A stretch of DNA of 25,872 nucleotides. Origin: CAYTNY01 sp964439215 (GTDB lineage Bacteria; Oederibacteriota; PGYV01; CAYTNY01). Positions 14,861 through 22,005 of the stretch are shown here, piece after piece. The notes beneath the pieces were generated by a model. That model was not told the DNA's origin. It worked only from the letters and a program-made list of their open reading frames with translations, and did no database searches. The stretch lies in assembly GCA_964439215.1 (NCBI GenBank), contig CAYTNY010000029.1, forward strand, positions 1-25,872, in the 5' to 3' direction. Position 1 is the first letter of the stretch, and every line of letters starts with the position of its first letter. The position numbers and the translations under genes are program-made.

Positions 14861-16414
14861 TTATTTTTTTATTATAAGACTCTGCGCCGATGCTTCTTCC
14901 GGTTTTTCAAGCCCCAGAAGTTCAAGAACCGTGGCCCCTATATCAGCAAGTACGCCTTCTTTTTTCAGCTCCAAGCCGGAAGCGTCATCGCCTATATAAA
15001 TAAACTCAACAGGATTTGTTGTATGCGCGGTTTTAAGCGCACCGGTCCTTTCATTGGCCATTTCCTCGGCATTGCCGTGATCAGCTGTTATCAGCACAAC
15101 ATACCCTGCTTCGCGCGCCGCGCGCACAACCTCTCCCGTGCACTCATCAACAACTTCAACCGCTTTTCTTGCCGCCTCGTAAACGCCCGTATGCCCGACC
15201 ATATCGCAGTTCGCAAAATTTATTGTTATAAAATCATAAGACGGATTTTTCAGGATTTCAAGGGCTTTATCCTTAACTCTGTATGCCTCCATTTCCGGGT
15301 GTTCGGCAAACGAAGACGGATCAAATCTTCCTTCTATCTCTATGCGGTCCTCGCCTTTGTAAGGCTCAACCATCTTGCCGTTAAAAAAAGATGTGACGTG
15401 CTTGAATTTCTGGGTCTCCGTGAGGCGCAGCTGCTTCATACCCGCTTTGGATACAACCTCCCCCACCAGGTTCGCCATTTCTTTGCCCTCGTCAAGCGGC
15501 GCCAGAACATTGTTTTTAAATGAATCGTAATATCTCGTAAGGCCCACATAAACAACATCCGGTTTTCTGTCCCTTTTTCCTTTATAGTCGTCCTCCACAA
15601 AAGCATTTGTAAGCTGTATGGCCCTGTCCTGCCTGTAATTAAAATGTATGACCGAATCGCCGTCTTTTACTCCGGGGTAATCCCCGATTATTCTCGGCGG
15701 TATGTACTCGTCGCCCATTTCTCCGCCGTCAGAGAGTTTGTCTTTTTCATATGAATTTTTTATGGCGCTTTCAGCGTCTGTTTCTTTGATTCCTTCCGCT
15801 TTCACGATGGCATTGAAGGCTTTATCCGTCATATCCCATTTCTGCCCTCTGTCCATGGCATAATACCGCCCGATAACCGTTCCGATTTTCCCTGTTTTAT
15901 ACTCTTCCATTTTTTCCTTAAGCGCTTCAAGATAAACAAGCGAAGACCTCGGCGGCGTATCCCTGCCGTCCGCGAAAAAATGAATATATACATCCTTCAC
16001 TCCCTCTTCTGCCGCGTGTTTCAAGAGCGCAAAAAGATGGTTCTGATGCGCGTGGACGCCTTCGTCCTGCACAAGGCCCATAAGATGAAGCGCCCTGCCT
16101 TCCTGTTTTGCGTTTTCAAAAGCTTTTTTCATTATCTCAACCGAAAACAGCGAACCGTCTTCAATCGCCTCATCAATCCTCACTATCTCCTGTTTCACTA
16201 TCCGCGCGGCCCCCATATTCAGGTGCCCCACTTCAGAAGAACCCTGATACCCGTCAGGAACCCCGACATCAAGGCCCGCGGCGCCCAGAAGCGTGTGCGG
16301 GTATTTTTTCATAAACTCGTCATTATTCGGGGTGTCCGCGTTCGCGACCGCGTTATATTTCCCTTCCGGAGCCTTCCCCCATCCATCTCGTATTATCAGC
16401 ATTACTTTTTTCAT
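14861..16414 (-). CDS. gpmI: 2,3-bisphosphoglycerate-independent phosphoglycerate mutase
   Basis: GpmI is the manganese-dependent, alkaline-phosphatase-fold enzyme for 3-/2-phosphoglycerate exchange. At 517 residues it has the normal length. D10 in RDGWG is the first metal ligand, the catalytic phosphoserine is S60 in QGSSEVGHLNMGAAR (most relatives have GNSEVGH, so the first serine is a mild change), HFFADGRDTPP is the phosphotransferase-domain block, and TADHGNAEEM near the C-terminus carries further metal ligands. GGAGG precedes the start. It duplicates the reaction of gpmA at 7692-8441 with an unrelated fold. Confidence 0.97.
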   Translation of the reverse strand: MKKVMLIIRDGWGKAPEGKYNAVANADTPNNDEFMKKYPHTLLGAAGLDVGVPDGYQGSSEVGHLNMGAARIVKQEIVRIDEAIEDGSLFSVEIMKKAFENAKQEGRALHLMGLVQDEGVHAHQNHLFALLKHAAEEGVKDVYIHFFADGRDTPPRSSLVYLEALKEKMEEYKTGKIGTVIGRYYAMDRGQKWDMTDKAFNAIVKAEGIKETDAESAIKNSYEKDKLSDGGEMGDEYIPPRIIGDYPGVKDGDSVIHFNYRQDRAIQLTNAFVEDDYKGKRDRKPDVVYVGLTRYYDSFKNNVLAPLDEGKEMANLVGEVVSKAGMKQLRLTETQKFKHVTSFFNGKMVEPYKGEDRIEIEGRFDPSSFAEHPEMEAYRVKDKALEILKNPSYDFITINFANCDMVGHTGVYEAARKAVEVVDECTGEVVRAAREAGYVVLITADHGNAEEMANERTGALKTAHTTNPVEFIYIGDDASGLELKKEGVLADIGATVLELLGLEKPEEASAQSLIIKK

Positions 16415-16525
16415 ATCATCCTCCGCCTTTTAATCATTTTTCACGGCATTACACACCCGCCGCTTTTACAGTGATACATAATACAACAAAGAAGGTAAAT
16501 TTAAAAGTTTTTTAAAGACAGGGAT

Positions 16526-16585
16526 TTGTCCAAAAAATGGTACCACGTACCGTTTTTTGGACAATCCGAAACTTCCACGTTTCGG
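16526..16585. other. Two consecutive stem-loops, the first with 18-bp arms
   Basis: TTGTCCAAAAAATGGTAC (16526-16543) pairs with GTACCGTTTTTTGGACAA (16547-16564) around a 3-nt loop, with one G-U type pair. Immediately after, CCGAAAC (16566-16572) pairs with GTTTCGG (16579-16585) around a 6-nt loop. The near-perfect palindrome suggests a repeat-element end or a protein-binding cruciform. It is not a standard terminator because no T tract follows. Confidence 0.6.
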
Positions 16586-16606
16586 CCGGTTAAATGTGCG
16601 GGAAAT

Positions 16607-16638
16607 TCCGCTGAATTGTAAAATGAATAACAGCACCT
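16607..16638 (+). repeat. Direct repeat left of the HEPN/MNT cassette
   Basis: This 32-bp sequence with core TTGTAAAATGAATAACA matches 17551-17582 at 29 of 32 positions in the same orientation. The two copies enclose only the HEPN and MNT genes and their flanks (about 912 bp between them). Confidence 0.7.
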
Positions 16639-16679
16639 AAAACATTTGGAAATACACCAAAATACAGCCTTTCTCCCTC

Positions 16680-16717
16680 AACAGGCAAAGGATGAATGTT
16701 TTTATGCTTTGCCTGTT
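16680..16717. other. Stem-loop downstream of the HEPN gene
   Basis: AACAGGCAAAG (16680-16690) and CTTTGCCTGTT (16707-16717) are perfect 11-bp arms with a 16-nt loop. No T run follows. It could slow RNA decay or stall transcription of the HEPN/MNT message. Confidence 0.45.
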
Positions 16718-16789
16718 CACAATACGACAAAAACAGCTGTTTGGCATTGGAATAGAGCGCTGGATTGAATCAGATTTTACAAAAGGCCC

Positions 16790-17185
16790 TCATCCCGGAT
16801 CCTTTAATAATTTAGAGGCCCATTTTATCACTTCCCCGGCAGTATTTACGGCATCTTTATACTCTTTTTTTGTCACAGGTTCGTAATCACCGGGATATCT
16901 TGTCTGCACCGCATACAATGTAAGCCCTTTAGCTTTTTTCACTTTTTCCGGTATCTTTAATCTTTTCTTTTCAAGCAAATCCATAAGGTGAGAAATATCA
17001 TGAGTTTTGGGATAAGCCCCTGTTGCGCCAATACAAAGCGCTTTCAATGCTTTTTCCGCTGCCTGTTGGGCATCGTAACAAAGGTCTTCTAAAAGAATAT
17101 TCTTCAAAGAAGCCCCTGACCCGGAATGGGCGTGGCTGCTCCTGGCCCTTCTCAGCCAATTTCTTGCCTCGTCAATGTTTTTCAT
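16790..17185 (-). CDS. HEPN-domain protein of a HEPN/MNT pair
   Basis: The 131-residue protein is a helical HEPN domain: NWLRRARSSHAHSG at the N-terminus, the signature CYDAQQAAEKALKAL at about 36-50, and PKTHDISHLMDLL at about 59-70. HEPN proteins in such pairs are RNases or, when changed, binding partners. The strict R-x4-6-H RNase motif is not obvious in this copy, so it may be of the non-cutting kind. It overlaps the 3' end of the MNT gene by 14 bp, so the two are translationally linked. The cassette lies between 32-bp direct repeats. Confidence 0.88.
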   Translation of the reverse strand: MKNIDEARNWLRRARSSHAHSGSGASLKNILLEDLCYDAQQAAEKALKALCIGATGAYPKTHDISHLMDLLEKKRLKIPEKVKKAKGLTLYAVQTRYPGDYEPVTKKEYKDAVNTAGEVIKWASKLLKDPG

Positions 17186-17486
17186 ATATTACTTTTCCCG
17201 ATTTTGAAATATCATAATATATGTAAACGGGGTTGCTTTTCAGTTCTTCATATTTGGATGTTTCTTCAACTATAATATCAATAGGCGCGCCTATATCCCT
17301 GAAATTCATATATATTCTGCGCCCCATCTGCCTTTTTTTCTTTATATTACTTTTTAATATAAGCAAATCATAGTCTGCCGGCTTCTTTTTTTCACCTTTG
17401 GCAGCGGACCCGAATAAAATAACTTTTTCAGGATCAGCGGTTCTAACTATAATATTAACAGCCTTTTTTATCGAAGCATTCATCAC
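17172..17486 (-). CDS. Minimal nucleotidyltransferase (MNT) of a HEPN/MNT pair
   Basis: This 104-residue protein has the polymerase-beta-type nucleotidyltransferase core: VILFGSAAKGEKKKPADYDL, with G26-S27 and the two metal-binding aspartates D38 and D40, and a later strand around PIDIIVEE carrying a third acidic position. In known HEPN/MNT toxin-antitoxin systems the MNT protein AMPylates the HEPN partner and silences it. Gene order (MNT first) and the 14-bp overlap fit that model. Other small MNT proteins act on unknown substrates, so activity is inferred. Confidence 0.88.
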   Translation of the reverse strand: MMNASIKKAVNIIVRTADPEKVILFGSAAKGEKKKPADYDLLILKSNIKKKRQMGRRIYMNFRDIGAPIDIIVEETSKYEELKSNPVYIYYDISKSGKVIYEKH

Positions 17487-17550
17487 TCAACCTCCGGATT
17501 TTATTATACATCTGTTTAAGGTAATTTCAAGACGATTTTAATTTCATATA

Positions 17551-17582
17551 TCCGCTGACTTGTAAAATGAATAACAACTCCT
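17551..17582 (+). repeat. Direct repeat right of the HEPN/MNT cassette
   Basis: It matches 16607-16638 at 29 of 32 positions. It lies at the point where the upstream part of the adjacent broken reading frame is lost. Confidence 0.7.
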
Positions 17583-17762
17583 GTTGCGGGTATGGATTCC
17601 GCCGAGGCTCCGGAACAGGAAGCGGATGAAGCGGTAATACTTGAAATACCGGATGACTTTTATGCCGTAAGCCGGGTTTACGGGAATTTTTACAATATTA
17701 ACGACAAAGAGGTCCTCGGATACCTTAAAAGCTTCTCAAAAAAGTCCGGACGCAGAACGTAA
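17571..17762 (+). pseudogene. C-terminal remnant of an unknown gene
   Basis: A plus-strand frame opens inside the right direct repeat and, from an ATG at 17592, gives 56 residues: an A/P/E-rich linker (MDSAEAPEQEADEAV), then a compact domain end (ILEIPDDFYAVSRVYGNFYN, then DKEVLGYLKSFSKKSGRRT). No ribosome binding site precedes the ATG. Codon use is like the core genes. It looks like the last part of a larger gene whose beginning was removed where the HEPN/MNT cassette and its repeat now stand. Family not recognised. Confidence 0.5.
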
Positions 17763-17781
17763 AGCACCCGTATTATGTTTT

Positions 17782-18420
17782 CTACGGCCTGCTATTCTTC
17801 CTGTATTTTTCCATTATTTCAATTACTTCGGCATCATCCACATCGTACCAGTCCTCATACGAGGATGCAACTGCCCGGAAATCAGGCGGCTGTTCCGCTG
17901 TTATTACCTCGTCAGCATACTTTTTGAGTTCCCGGGCCGTACGCTGTCCCGATACCGGCGCGGCAGCAATGATCCTATCCGCTCCCTTTTTCCCGCAAAG
18001 ACCGGCAGATACCCTCATAGTGGATCCCATTGCAATGCCGTCGTCTATAACAATAACGGTCCTTCCTTTCATATCAGGCAGCGCTTCACCGTTTCTTAGA
18101 GCCGTGATGCGCCTTTGGATAACGCGTTTTTGCTCTTCTATCGTGCTTTGTATGATATCAGGGGAATACCACTGCCGCGCTTCCTGCACAAGGTATACTG
18201 ACCCGTCTTCCGCAACCGCTCCAAATCCTGCTTCAGGATTATCGGGCATAGGGAGCTTTCTGGATATTATCAGGCTGAATTCAGCGTCAATATGCCCGGC
18301 TGCTTCATATCCGACCCTTGCGCCGCCGTTGGGTATAGCCAGCACAAGCGGGTTTTTTTCTTTGTATCTTTCCAGCAGCCTGCCGAGCCTTTGCCCCGCG
18401 TCTTTCCTGTCCCTAAACAT
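17782..18420 (-). CDS. Phosphoribosyltransferase-family protein
   Basis: The 212-residue protein has the type I phosphoribosyltransferase fold with the PRPP loop VIVIDDGIAMGSTM at about 122-135 (acidic pair D126-D127) and an N-terminal block LVLAIPNGGARVGYEAA at 25-41. This resembles the stand-alone PRTase-like proteins of about 210-220 residues often annotated only as phosphoribosyltransferase, whose substrate is unknown. It is not a clear Hpt, Apt or ComF. AGGAGGG precedes the start. It converges on the broken frame ending at 17762, and a CAAGACC-family element follows upstream. Confidence 0.88.
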   Translation of the reverse strand: MFRDRKDAGQRLGRLLERYKEKNPLVLAIPNGGARVGYEAAGHIDAEFSLIISRKLPMPDNPEAGFGAVAEDGSVYLVQEARQWYSPDIIQSTIEEQKRVIQRRITALRNGEALPDMKGRTVIVIDDGIAMGSTMRVSAGLCGKKGADRIIAAAPVSGQRTARELKKYADEVITAEQPPDFRAVASSYEDWYDVDDAEVIEIMEKYRKNSRP

Positions 18421-18498
18421 ACGCCCTCCTATTCGTGTTTATTCCTGCCGGGCAGTTTAAACTGCCTGCACGTTTTTGCATACAAAACCTTTGATCCG

Positions 18499-18606
18499 GG
18501 TCTTAACTTGCGGCACCTTGTGCGCGGCATATCACACATCAAGACTCAGCATTCTGTTTTCTTTACAAACACGCCGCAAGCCAAGACCAGACACTTTGTT
18601 TTTTTA
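18499..18606. repeat. CAAGACC-family repeat element (copies 6-8)
   Basis: Inverted arms GGTCTTAACTTGCGGC (18499-18514) and GCCGCAAGCCAAGACC (18573-18588) match at 14 of 16 positions. An inner copy (ATCAAGACTCAGCATTCTG, 18537-18555) is followed by TTTTCTTTACAAACA, which recurs in the element at 21449-21546. The right end runs into ACACTTTGTTTTTTT. The 289-bp gap it sits in (18421-18709) holds no gene. Confidence 0.7.
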
Positions 18607-18709
18607 AACTAATTGTCAAAAACCATATAATCATTAAACAAAGAGTGACATTTAATACAAATAAACAAATAAAATAATGCCGGCAATAATCTTATGAAGT
18701 ATACTTTTT

Positions 18710-19588
18710 TCATAATTTCTTGCCTAATCTCAGGATCGCAATTGAAGTTTCTCTATCTTCATATATGATTAATAAGCGTTTGCGTGATTTATCAATTGAT
18801 ATAATTTCAAATTCATACGCCGGTATATTATCACTCCTTACAAGACGTTTTAGCTTTTTAGTTTGTATATCATAAACCAAGTATTTTGTGTCATAATCAC
18901 CGATGCGCAATGGCGGGTGTTGAACAAATAATATTTTTTGCGTATTTGCAATCCATTTATGATTAATTCCATAATCAAGAATATTTATTTCTTCTTTAGT
19001 TTCTATATTTGTAACACTCGCTATACTTTTTTTATTTTCAAATCGGCTGCTGAGTATTCCCTGCGGATTTATTCTGCTGATAGAGGTTTTAAATGATTTT
19101 GTTTTCCCTTGTTTATGCAGAATATTTTTTGTTTTCATATTAACGCTGAATCTATATTTATTGTTGTCATAAACCCCAAATTGAGATTTATTTTTTTCCC
19201 ATATGATATTCCCACCGGTAATTTTATCCAGACCAATCTTTTTTATGAGTACCCATTTTTGCATTTTAAAATCATACTTTCGTATTTGATATACTTTATT
19301 TTCACTTTGGCGGGGTCCTATTATTTGAAAAAATATACCGACAATACAATCTTCACCAGGACAAAATGAAGCACCACGGACAGAATAATAAGAAGCTCCG
19401 CTTTCGCAATCAACACATTTAGTATCAAGTGGTTCAAAATTAACGATTTCAATCTTTTCAATGTCAGCAGGATAATGCACCTCTTTTAAAGGTGTTTGAA
19501 TTCTTCTTTTTTTTGTTTTCGCTGAACATATATTTATGAAACCAATCAATATTACACATACAAGGATACAAGAATATATTCTTTTCAA
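18710..19588 (-). CDS. Exported protein of unknown function, possible beta-propeller
   Basis: The start is TTG at 19588, seven bases after GGAGG. The 292-residue product has a Sec signal peptide (about 1-23, ending CSA). The mature part shows repeated strand pairs of the kind YQIRKYDFKMQKWVLIKK, YRFSVNMKTKNIL and YLVYDIQTKKLKRLV, each a value followed by a description of how it is formatted, which suggests a WD40- or TolB-like propeller. I do not assign a family. It is more A+T-rich than the core genes and lies between two CAAGACC-family elements, so it was probably acquired. Confidence 0.8.
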   Translation of the reverse strand: MKRIYSCILVCVILIGFINICSAKTKKRRIQTPLKEVHYPADIEKIEIVNFEPLDTKCVDCESGASYYSVRGASFCPGEDCIVGIFFQIIGPRQSENKVYQIRKYDFKMQKWVLIKKIGLDKITGGNIIWEKNKSQFGVYDNNKYRFSVNMKTKNILHKQGKTKSFKTSISRINPQGILSSRFENKKSIASVTNIETKEEINILDYGINHKWIANTQKILFVQHPPLRIGDYDTKYLVYDIQTKKLKRLVRSDNIPAYEFEIISIDKSRKRLLIIYEDRETSIAILRLGKKL

Positions 19589-19605
19589 ACTATTGCCTCC
19601 TCAAA

Positions 19606-19731
19606 AAAAACACCCTATCAATCCTATGTCTTGACACTGCGTTATAATAATTCGTCCTTGTATTATATGAAATACCTGCAGCGCTTTGTATCCAAGAGCC
19701 ACATGCCAAGACCTGACACTCAGGTTTTTTA
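19606..19731. repeat. CAAGACC-family repeat element (copies 9 and 10)
   Basis: The element opens with ACACCCTATCAATCC and GTCTTGACACTGCG and closes with CAAGACCTGACACTCAGG followed by a T run. Its first 85 bp closely match 20668-20755, and the reverse strand of 21449-21540 carries the same interior (GCGTTATAATAATTC, then ATTATATGAAATA). The outer parts are inverted versions of the family core. Confidence 0.75.
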
Positions 19732-19836
19732 TATATTTATTTGATATTATTATTTTATATACTTTTGATATGATTGCAAGAATTATGTTCCCGGTTCACG
19801 GTTTTGGTGCCGGGCATCTTTTGTTTCTCGCCTGCC

Positions 19837-20496
19837 CTACTTCGTCCTTGTGGCAATATATTGATTCGTCATAGTGAGAGCGCTGCCTGTGTTCGCGCCT
19901 GAAAACGCAGACACCCCGGCTTTCACGATGTTGGCCTGTATATGGTAATCCCCTGTGCCGTTGTTGTATATGCCCGTGGCATTCAGGTTTACAGGCGAAT
20001 TCTGATCCGGCATAAGCGTAACCTGTTCCGAGCTTACCGTGTGCATTGCCATAACAGTATCCTGATTGCCCTCATACTGCCACGACACTGTTGACCCGTC
20101 GCCCGCAACAGAGACACCGCCCGGCGCGCTCATGTCTGCCGTGTATGTTCCCCCGCCTGTTGACACTGAGACCGTATATGACTGGCCGAACTGAAACCAG
20201 TCCGCCCCCTCATCGCCGATAAACTGCCCCATATAAGCGCCCTGTGAATCCGCATCCGCAAGAGTGGTAACCCCGCCGGGCCCTGACACCGTAACAACAG
20301 CGCCAAGCACCGGGTTATACGCCGCATCAAAAAGCATAACCCCATAGACCACCTGGCCAAAAGAAGTCTCTGATTCCTGCCGTGTCAATGACGCGTTAAT
20401 GATAAGATCCGCGTTAACAAGGGGTTCTGAAGGCGTGTTATTGCTGCACGAACACAAAATAATAACCGCAAGTACCAATACTGTGATTTTTTTCAT
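19837..20496 (-). CDS. Lipoprotein of unknown function
   Basis: I take the ATG at 20496, which follows GGGAGG and begins a lipoprotein signal (MKKITVLVLAVIILCSC, lipobox cysteine C17). The upstream frame to 20622 is rejected because it crosses the promoter. The mature 200 residues are small-residue-rich, with a carboxypeptidase-regulatory or Ig-like feel: LFDAAYNPVLGAVVTVSGPG followed by TTLADADSQGAYMGQF. This suggests a surface beta-sandwich. No enzyme motif is seen. The gene is flanked on both sides by near-identical CAAGACC-family elements. Confidence 0.8.
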   Translation of the reverse strand: MKKITVLVLAVIILCSCSNNTPSEPLVNADLIINASLTRQESETSFGQVVYGVMLFDAAYNPVLGAVVTVSGPGGVTTLADADSQGAYMGQFIGDEGADWFQFGQSYTVSVSTGGGTYTADMSAPGGVSVAGDGSTVSWQYEGNQDTVMAMHTVSSEQVTLMPDQNSPVNLNATGIYNNGTGDYHIQANIVKAGVSAFSGANTGSALTMTNQYIATRTK

Positions 20497-20547
20497 TCCA
20501 ACCTCCCCGCCGCCCGCAACACAAGGTAATTTTTTTAACTTTTTTAA

Positions 20548-20577
20548 ATTATAGCATAACTCCCTCAAAAATGCCAC
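20548..20577 (-). promoter_or_regulatory. Promoter of the lipoprotein gene
   Basis: On the minus strand GTGGCA (20572-20577), 18 bp, then TGCTATAAT with a perfect -10 box (20548-20553) and an extended TG. It lies 51 bp upstream of the start codon. Confidence 0.6.
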
Positions 20578-20667
20578 TTCACCATAATATTGATACTGTA
20601 CAATATTCAGTGGACTTTTCAAAAAAAGGGTACTCCCTGTCTAATTAGAAGTTTTCCAAAAAAACCA

Positions 20668-20828
20668 ATAAACACCCTGTCAGTCCCGGGTCTTGATACT
20701 GCATTATATTAATTCGTCCCTGCATCATATGAAATACTTGCAACGCTTTGTATCCCACATACCACAAGCCATTTATCAGCCGTAGCTGGAAGCGAAGGTT
20801 GAAGACCTGGCACTCAGGTTTTTTCTAC
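20668..20828. repeat. CAAGACC-family repeat element (copies 11 and 12)
   Basis: It starts AAACACCCTGTCAGTCC with GGGTCTTGATACTGC and ends GAAGACCTGGCACTCAGG plus a T run. The left 85 bp match the element at 19606; the interior differs and is about 34 bp longer, so members share ends but vary inside. Confidence 0.75.
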
Positions 20829-20986
20829 TCTTTCTTTTGTACCCCCGGGATAGCATATGATACACCGCTCCCGGAAATTCTTTTCGTGGTTGTTTGCTCA
20901 TTTATACCCCTCTATATGTTATTCCAATGAACGTTATAACAAGATTCAACTATGAGTCAATATAATATAAGAAGTCATAAGAAAGT

Positions 20987-21011
20987 AGTCACAAGTCAAG
21001 ACCCAGTACTG
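20987..21011 (+). repeat. CAAGACC-family repeat, copy 13
   Basis: AGTCACAAGTCAAGACCCAG then TACTG, nearly identical to 9992-10018 and the right arm at 11405. The RHS fragment's stop codon lies 2 bp beyond it, so the repeat forms the fragment's 3' boundary. Confidence 0.75.
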
Positions 21012-21012
21012 A

Positions 21013-21414
21013 TTAGTTCCTTTTTCTTTTCGTCTGTATTACCCTCTTTAACCCGTCCGTAAACAGCACTGTTTCTATGGGGTCTGACGCGTCCCTGTAC
21101 GGGTCAAAATGCTTTGTAACCGCATACGGCACCGAAGCATCCGGGGTATAGAAGAATTCTATTGTCTTATTGTTCGTTCCCGCCTCAAACGGCCCTTTTA
21201 CCCACTCAAGACGCCCGTATTTATCGTAGCTGTTTTCCATCTCATTGCCGTTTAAATCCCGGGTCTTTTCCACACGCCCGTATTTGAAGTTATAATCCGC
21301 GGTTGATTCATACCCGAAACTGTCTGTGATGCGGGTTACGTGCGTTTTCACCTCATCGTCATACTCATACAACAGCTCATATCTGTGCCCCGCAAGATTT
21401 GCTGGCCCGCACAC
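21013..21414 (-). pseudogene. RHS-repeat gene fragment
   Basis: From a GTG at 21414 the frame encodes 133 residues of RHS repeat region: ELLYEYDDEVKTHVTRITDS, then GYESTADYNFKYGRV, LNGNEMENSYDKYGRLEW and TDGLKRVIQTKRKRN. The RHS reading actually continues upstream to about 21450 (LEYYANGNLRKV) without a start codon and there merges into a CAAGACC-family element. At the 3' end it stops next to another copy. So it is an internal piece of a large RHS gene with both ends lost at repeats, probably not functional. Confidence 0.85.
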
Positions 21415-21448
21415 CTTTCTTAAATTTCCGTTCGCGTAATATTCAAGA

Positions 21449-21546
21449 CCTATCGCTCTGTTTTCTTTGCAAACATATTACAAATATTTCATATAATGCA
21501 GGAATGAATTATTATAACGCATTATCAAGACCTGGCACTTTGTTTT
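21449..21546. repeat. CAAGACC-family repeat element (copies 14 and 15)
   Basis: It begins ATTCAAGACCTATCGCTCTG, contains TTTTCTTTGCAAACA, and ends TATCAAGACCTGGCACTTTG plus TTTTC. Its reverse strand shares GCGTTATAATAATTC and ATTATATGAAATA with the elements at 19606 and 20668, and its left part matches the interior of the element at 18499. The RHS fragment's upstream end fuses into it. Confidence 0.75.
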
Positions 21547-21609
21547 CGCCATAACCTATCACTTAATTTTTTATCCGTTCTTTCCGCACACAAAAAATCA
21601 CAAATAACA

Positions 21610-22005
21610 TTATGTAAACTTTCTATTATTTATTTTCCCAATAATACAAGTAATTACGGCAAGAAAAGACAACCCAAACAGAACCAACACAAAACGGATT
21701 AAAGAATTTTCAAGATGTGGCTGCGAAAACATTACTACGTTTTTAGCTAAACCGGGAAAAATTGTAAACCCAAGCGTATCAATAAACATTGTCAGATATG
21801 CTGAAATTATCACATTCATCAATAATATTTTTCTTAATTTGAATTTTTTTAAAACTCTTTGAAACAAAATCAAAAATAAAACAAGCATTAAAAACAAAGA
21901 AATTGTATACTTTATAAAAAAATCAATCTCCAACTTGCTCATCACTATGAACAAAAATACACCTGTAGTTTCGATTGCAATTCCCCAGAATATAAACCTT
22001 TTCAT
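21610..22005 (-). CDS. Four-helix membrane protein, likely immunity protein
   Basis: The 131-residue product has about four membrane helices (roughly 5-23, 29-50, 60-85, 104-124) and little else. Its start overlaps the stop of the RHS-LysM-transpeptidase gene by 4 bp (ATGA), the usual position of an immunity gene in polymorphic toxin systems. If that toxin attacks peptidoglycan in the periplasm, a protector in the inner membrane makes sense, although known Tlde1 immunity proteins are periplasmic. I recognise no family. A+T-rich composition differs from the RHS core before it, as expected of exchanged toxin-immunity tips. Confidence 0.75.
   Translation of the reverse strand: MKRFIFWGIAIETTGVFLFIVMSKLEIDFFIKYTISLFLMLVLFLILFQRVLKKFKLRKILLMNVIISAYLTMFIDTLGFTIFPGLAKNVVMFSQPHLENSLIRFVLVLFGLSFLAVITCIIGKINNRKFT

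Larger units (their letters stand above)
16415..16789. other. Non-coding stretch between gpmI and the HEPN gene
   Basis: No supported gene. It holds the gpmI leader, two consecutive stem-loops (16526-16585), the left copy of the direct repeat that brackets the HEPN/MNT cassette (16607-16638), and another 11-bp stem (16680-16717). Short plus-strand frames here lack ribosome binding sites. Confidence 0.6.
20497..21012. other. Non-coding stretch upstream of the lipoprotein gene
   Basis: No supported gene. It carries the lipoprotein promoter, one long CAAGACC-family element (20668-20828), A+T-rich spacer DNA (20830-20985) and a further single repeat copy at 20987 that abuts the RHS fragment. Confidence 0.6.

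Noticed and set aside
15023..16474. Long plus-strand frames opposite gpmI
   Set aside because: These are antisense shadows of gpmI.
19837..19870. Lipoprotein C-terminus derived from a repeat copy
   Set aside because: An 11-bp match (TTCGTCCTTGT) to the repeat interior is too short to separate from chance.
18499..21546. Integron-type attC sites
   Set aside because: Cassette-like spacing and inverted ends are suggestive, but I find no consistent RYYYAAC/GTTRRRY core pairs, no integrase, and the cargo orientation is not uniform with respect to the repeats.
9992..21546. CRISPR array
   Set aside because: The repeats are spaced by hundreds to thousands of bases, differ in sequence and orientation, and have no spacer-sized intervals or cas genes.
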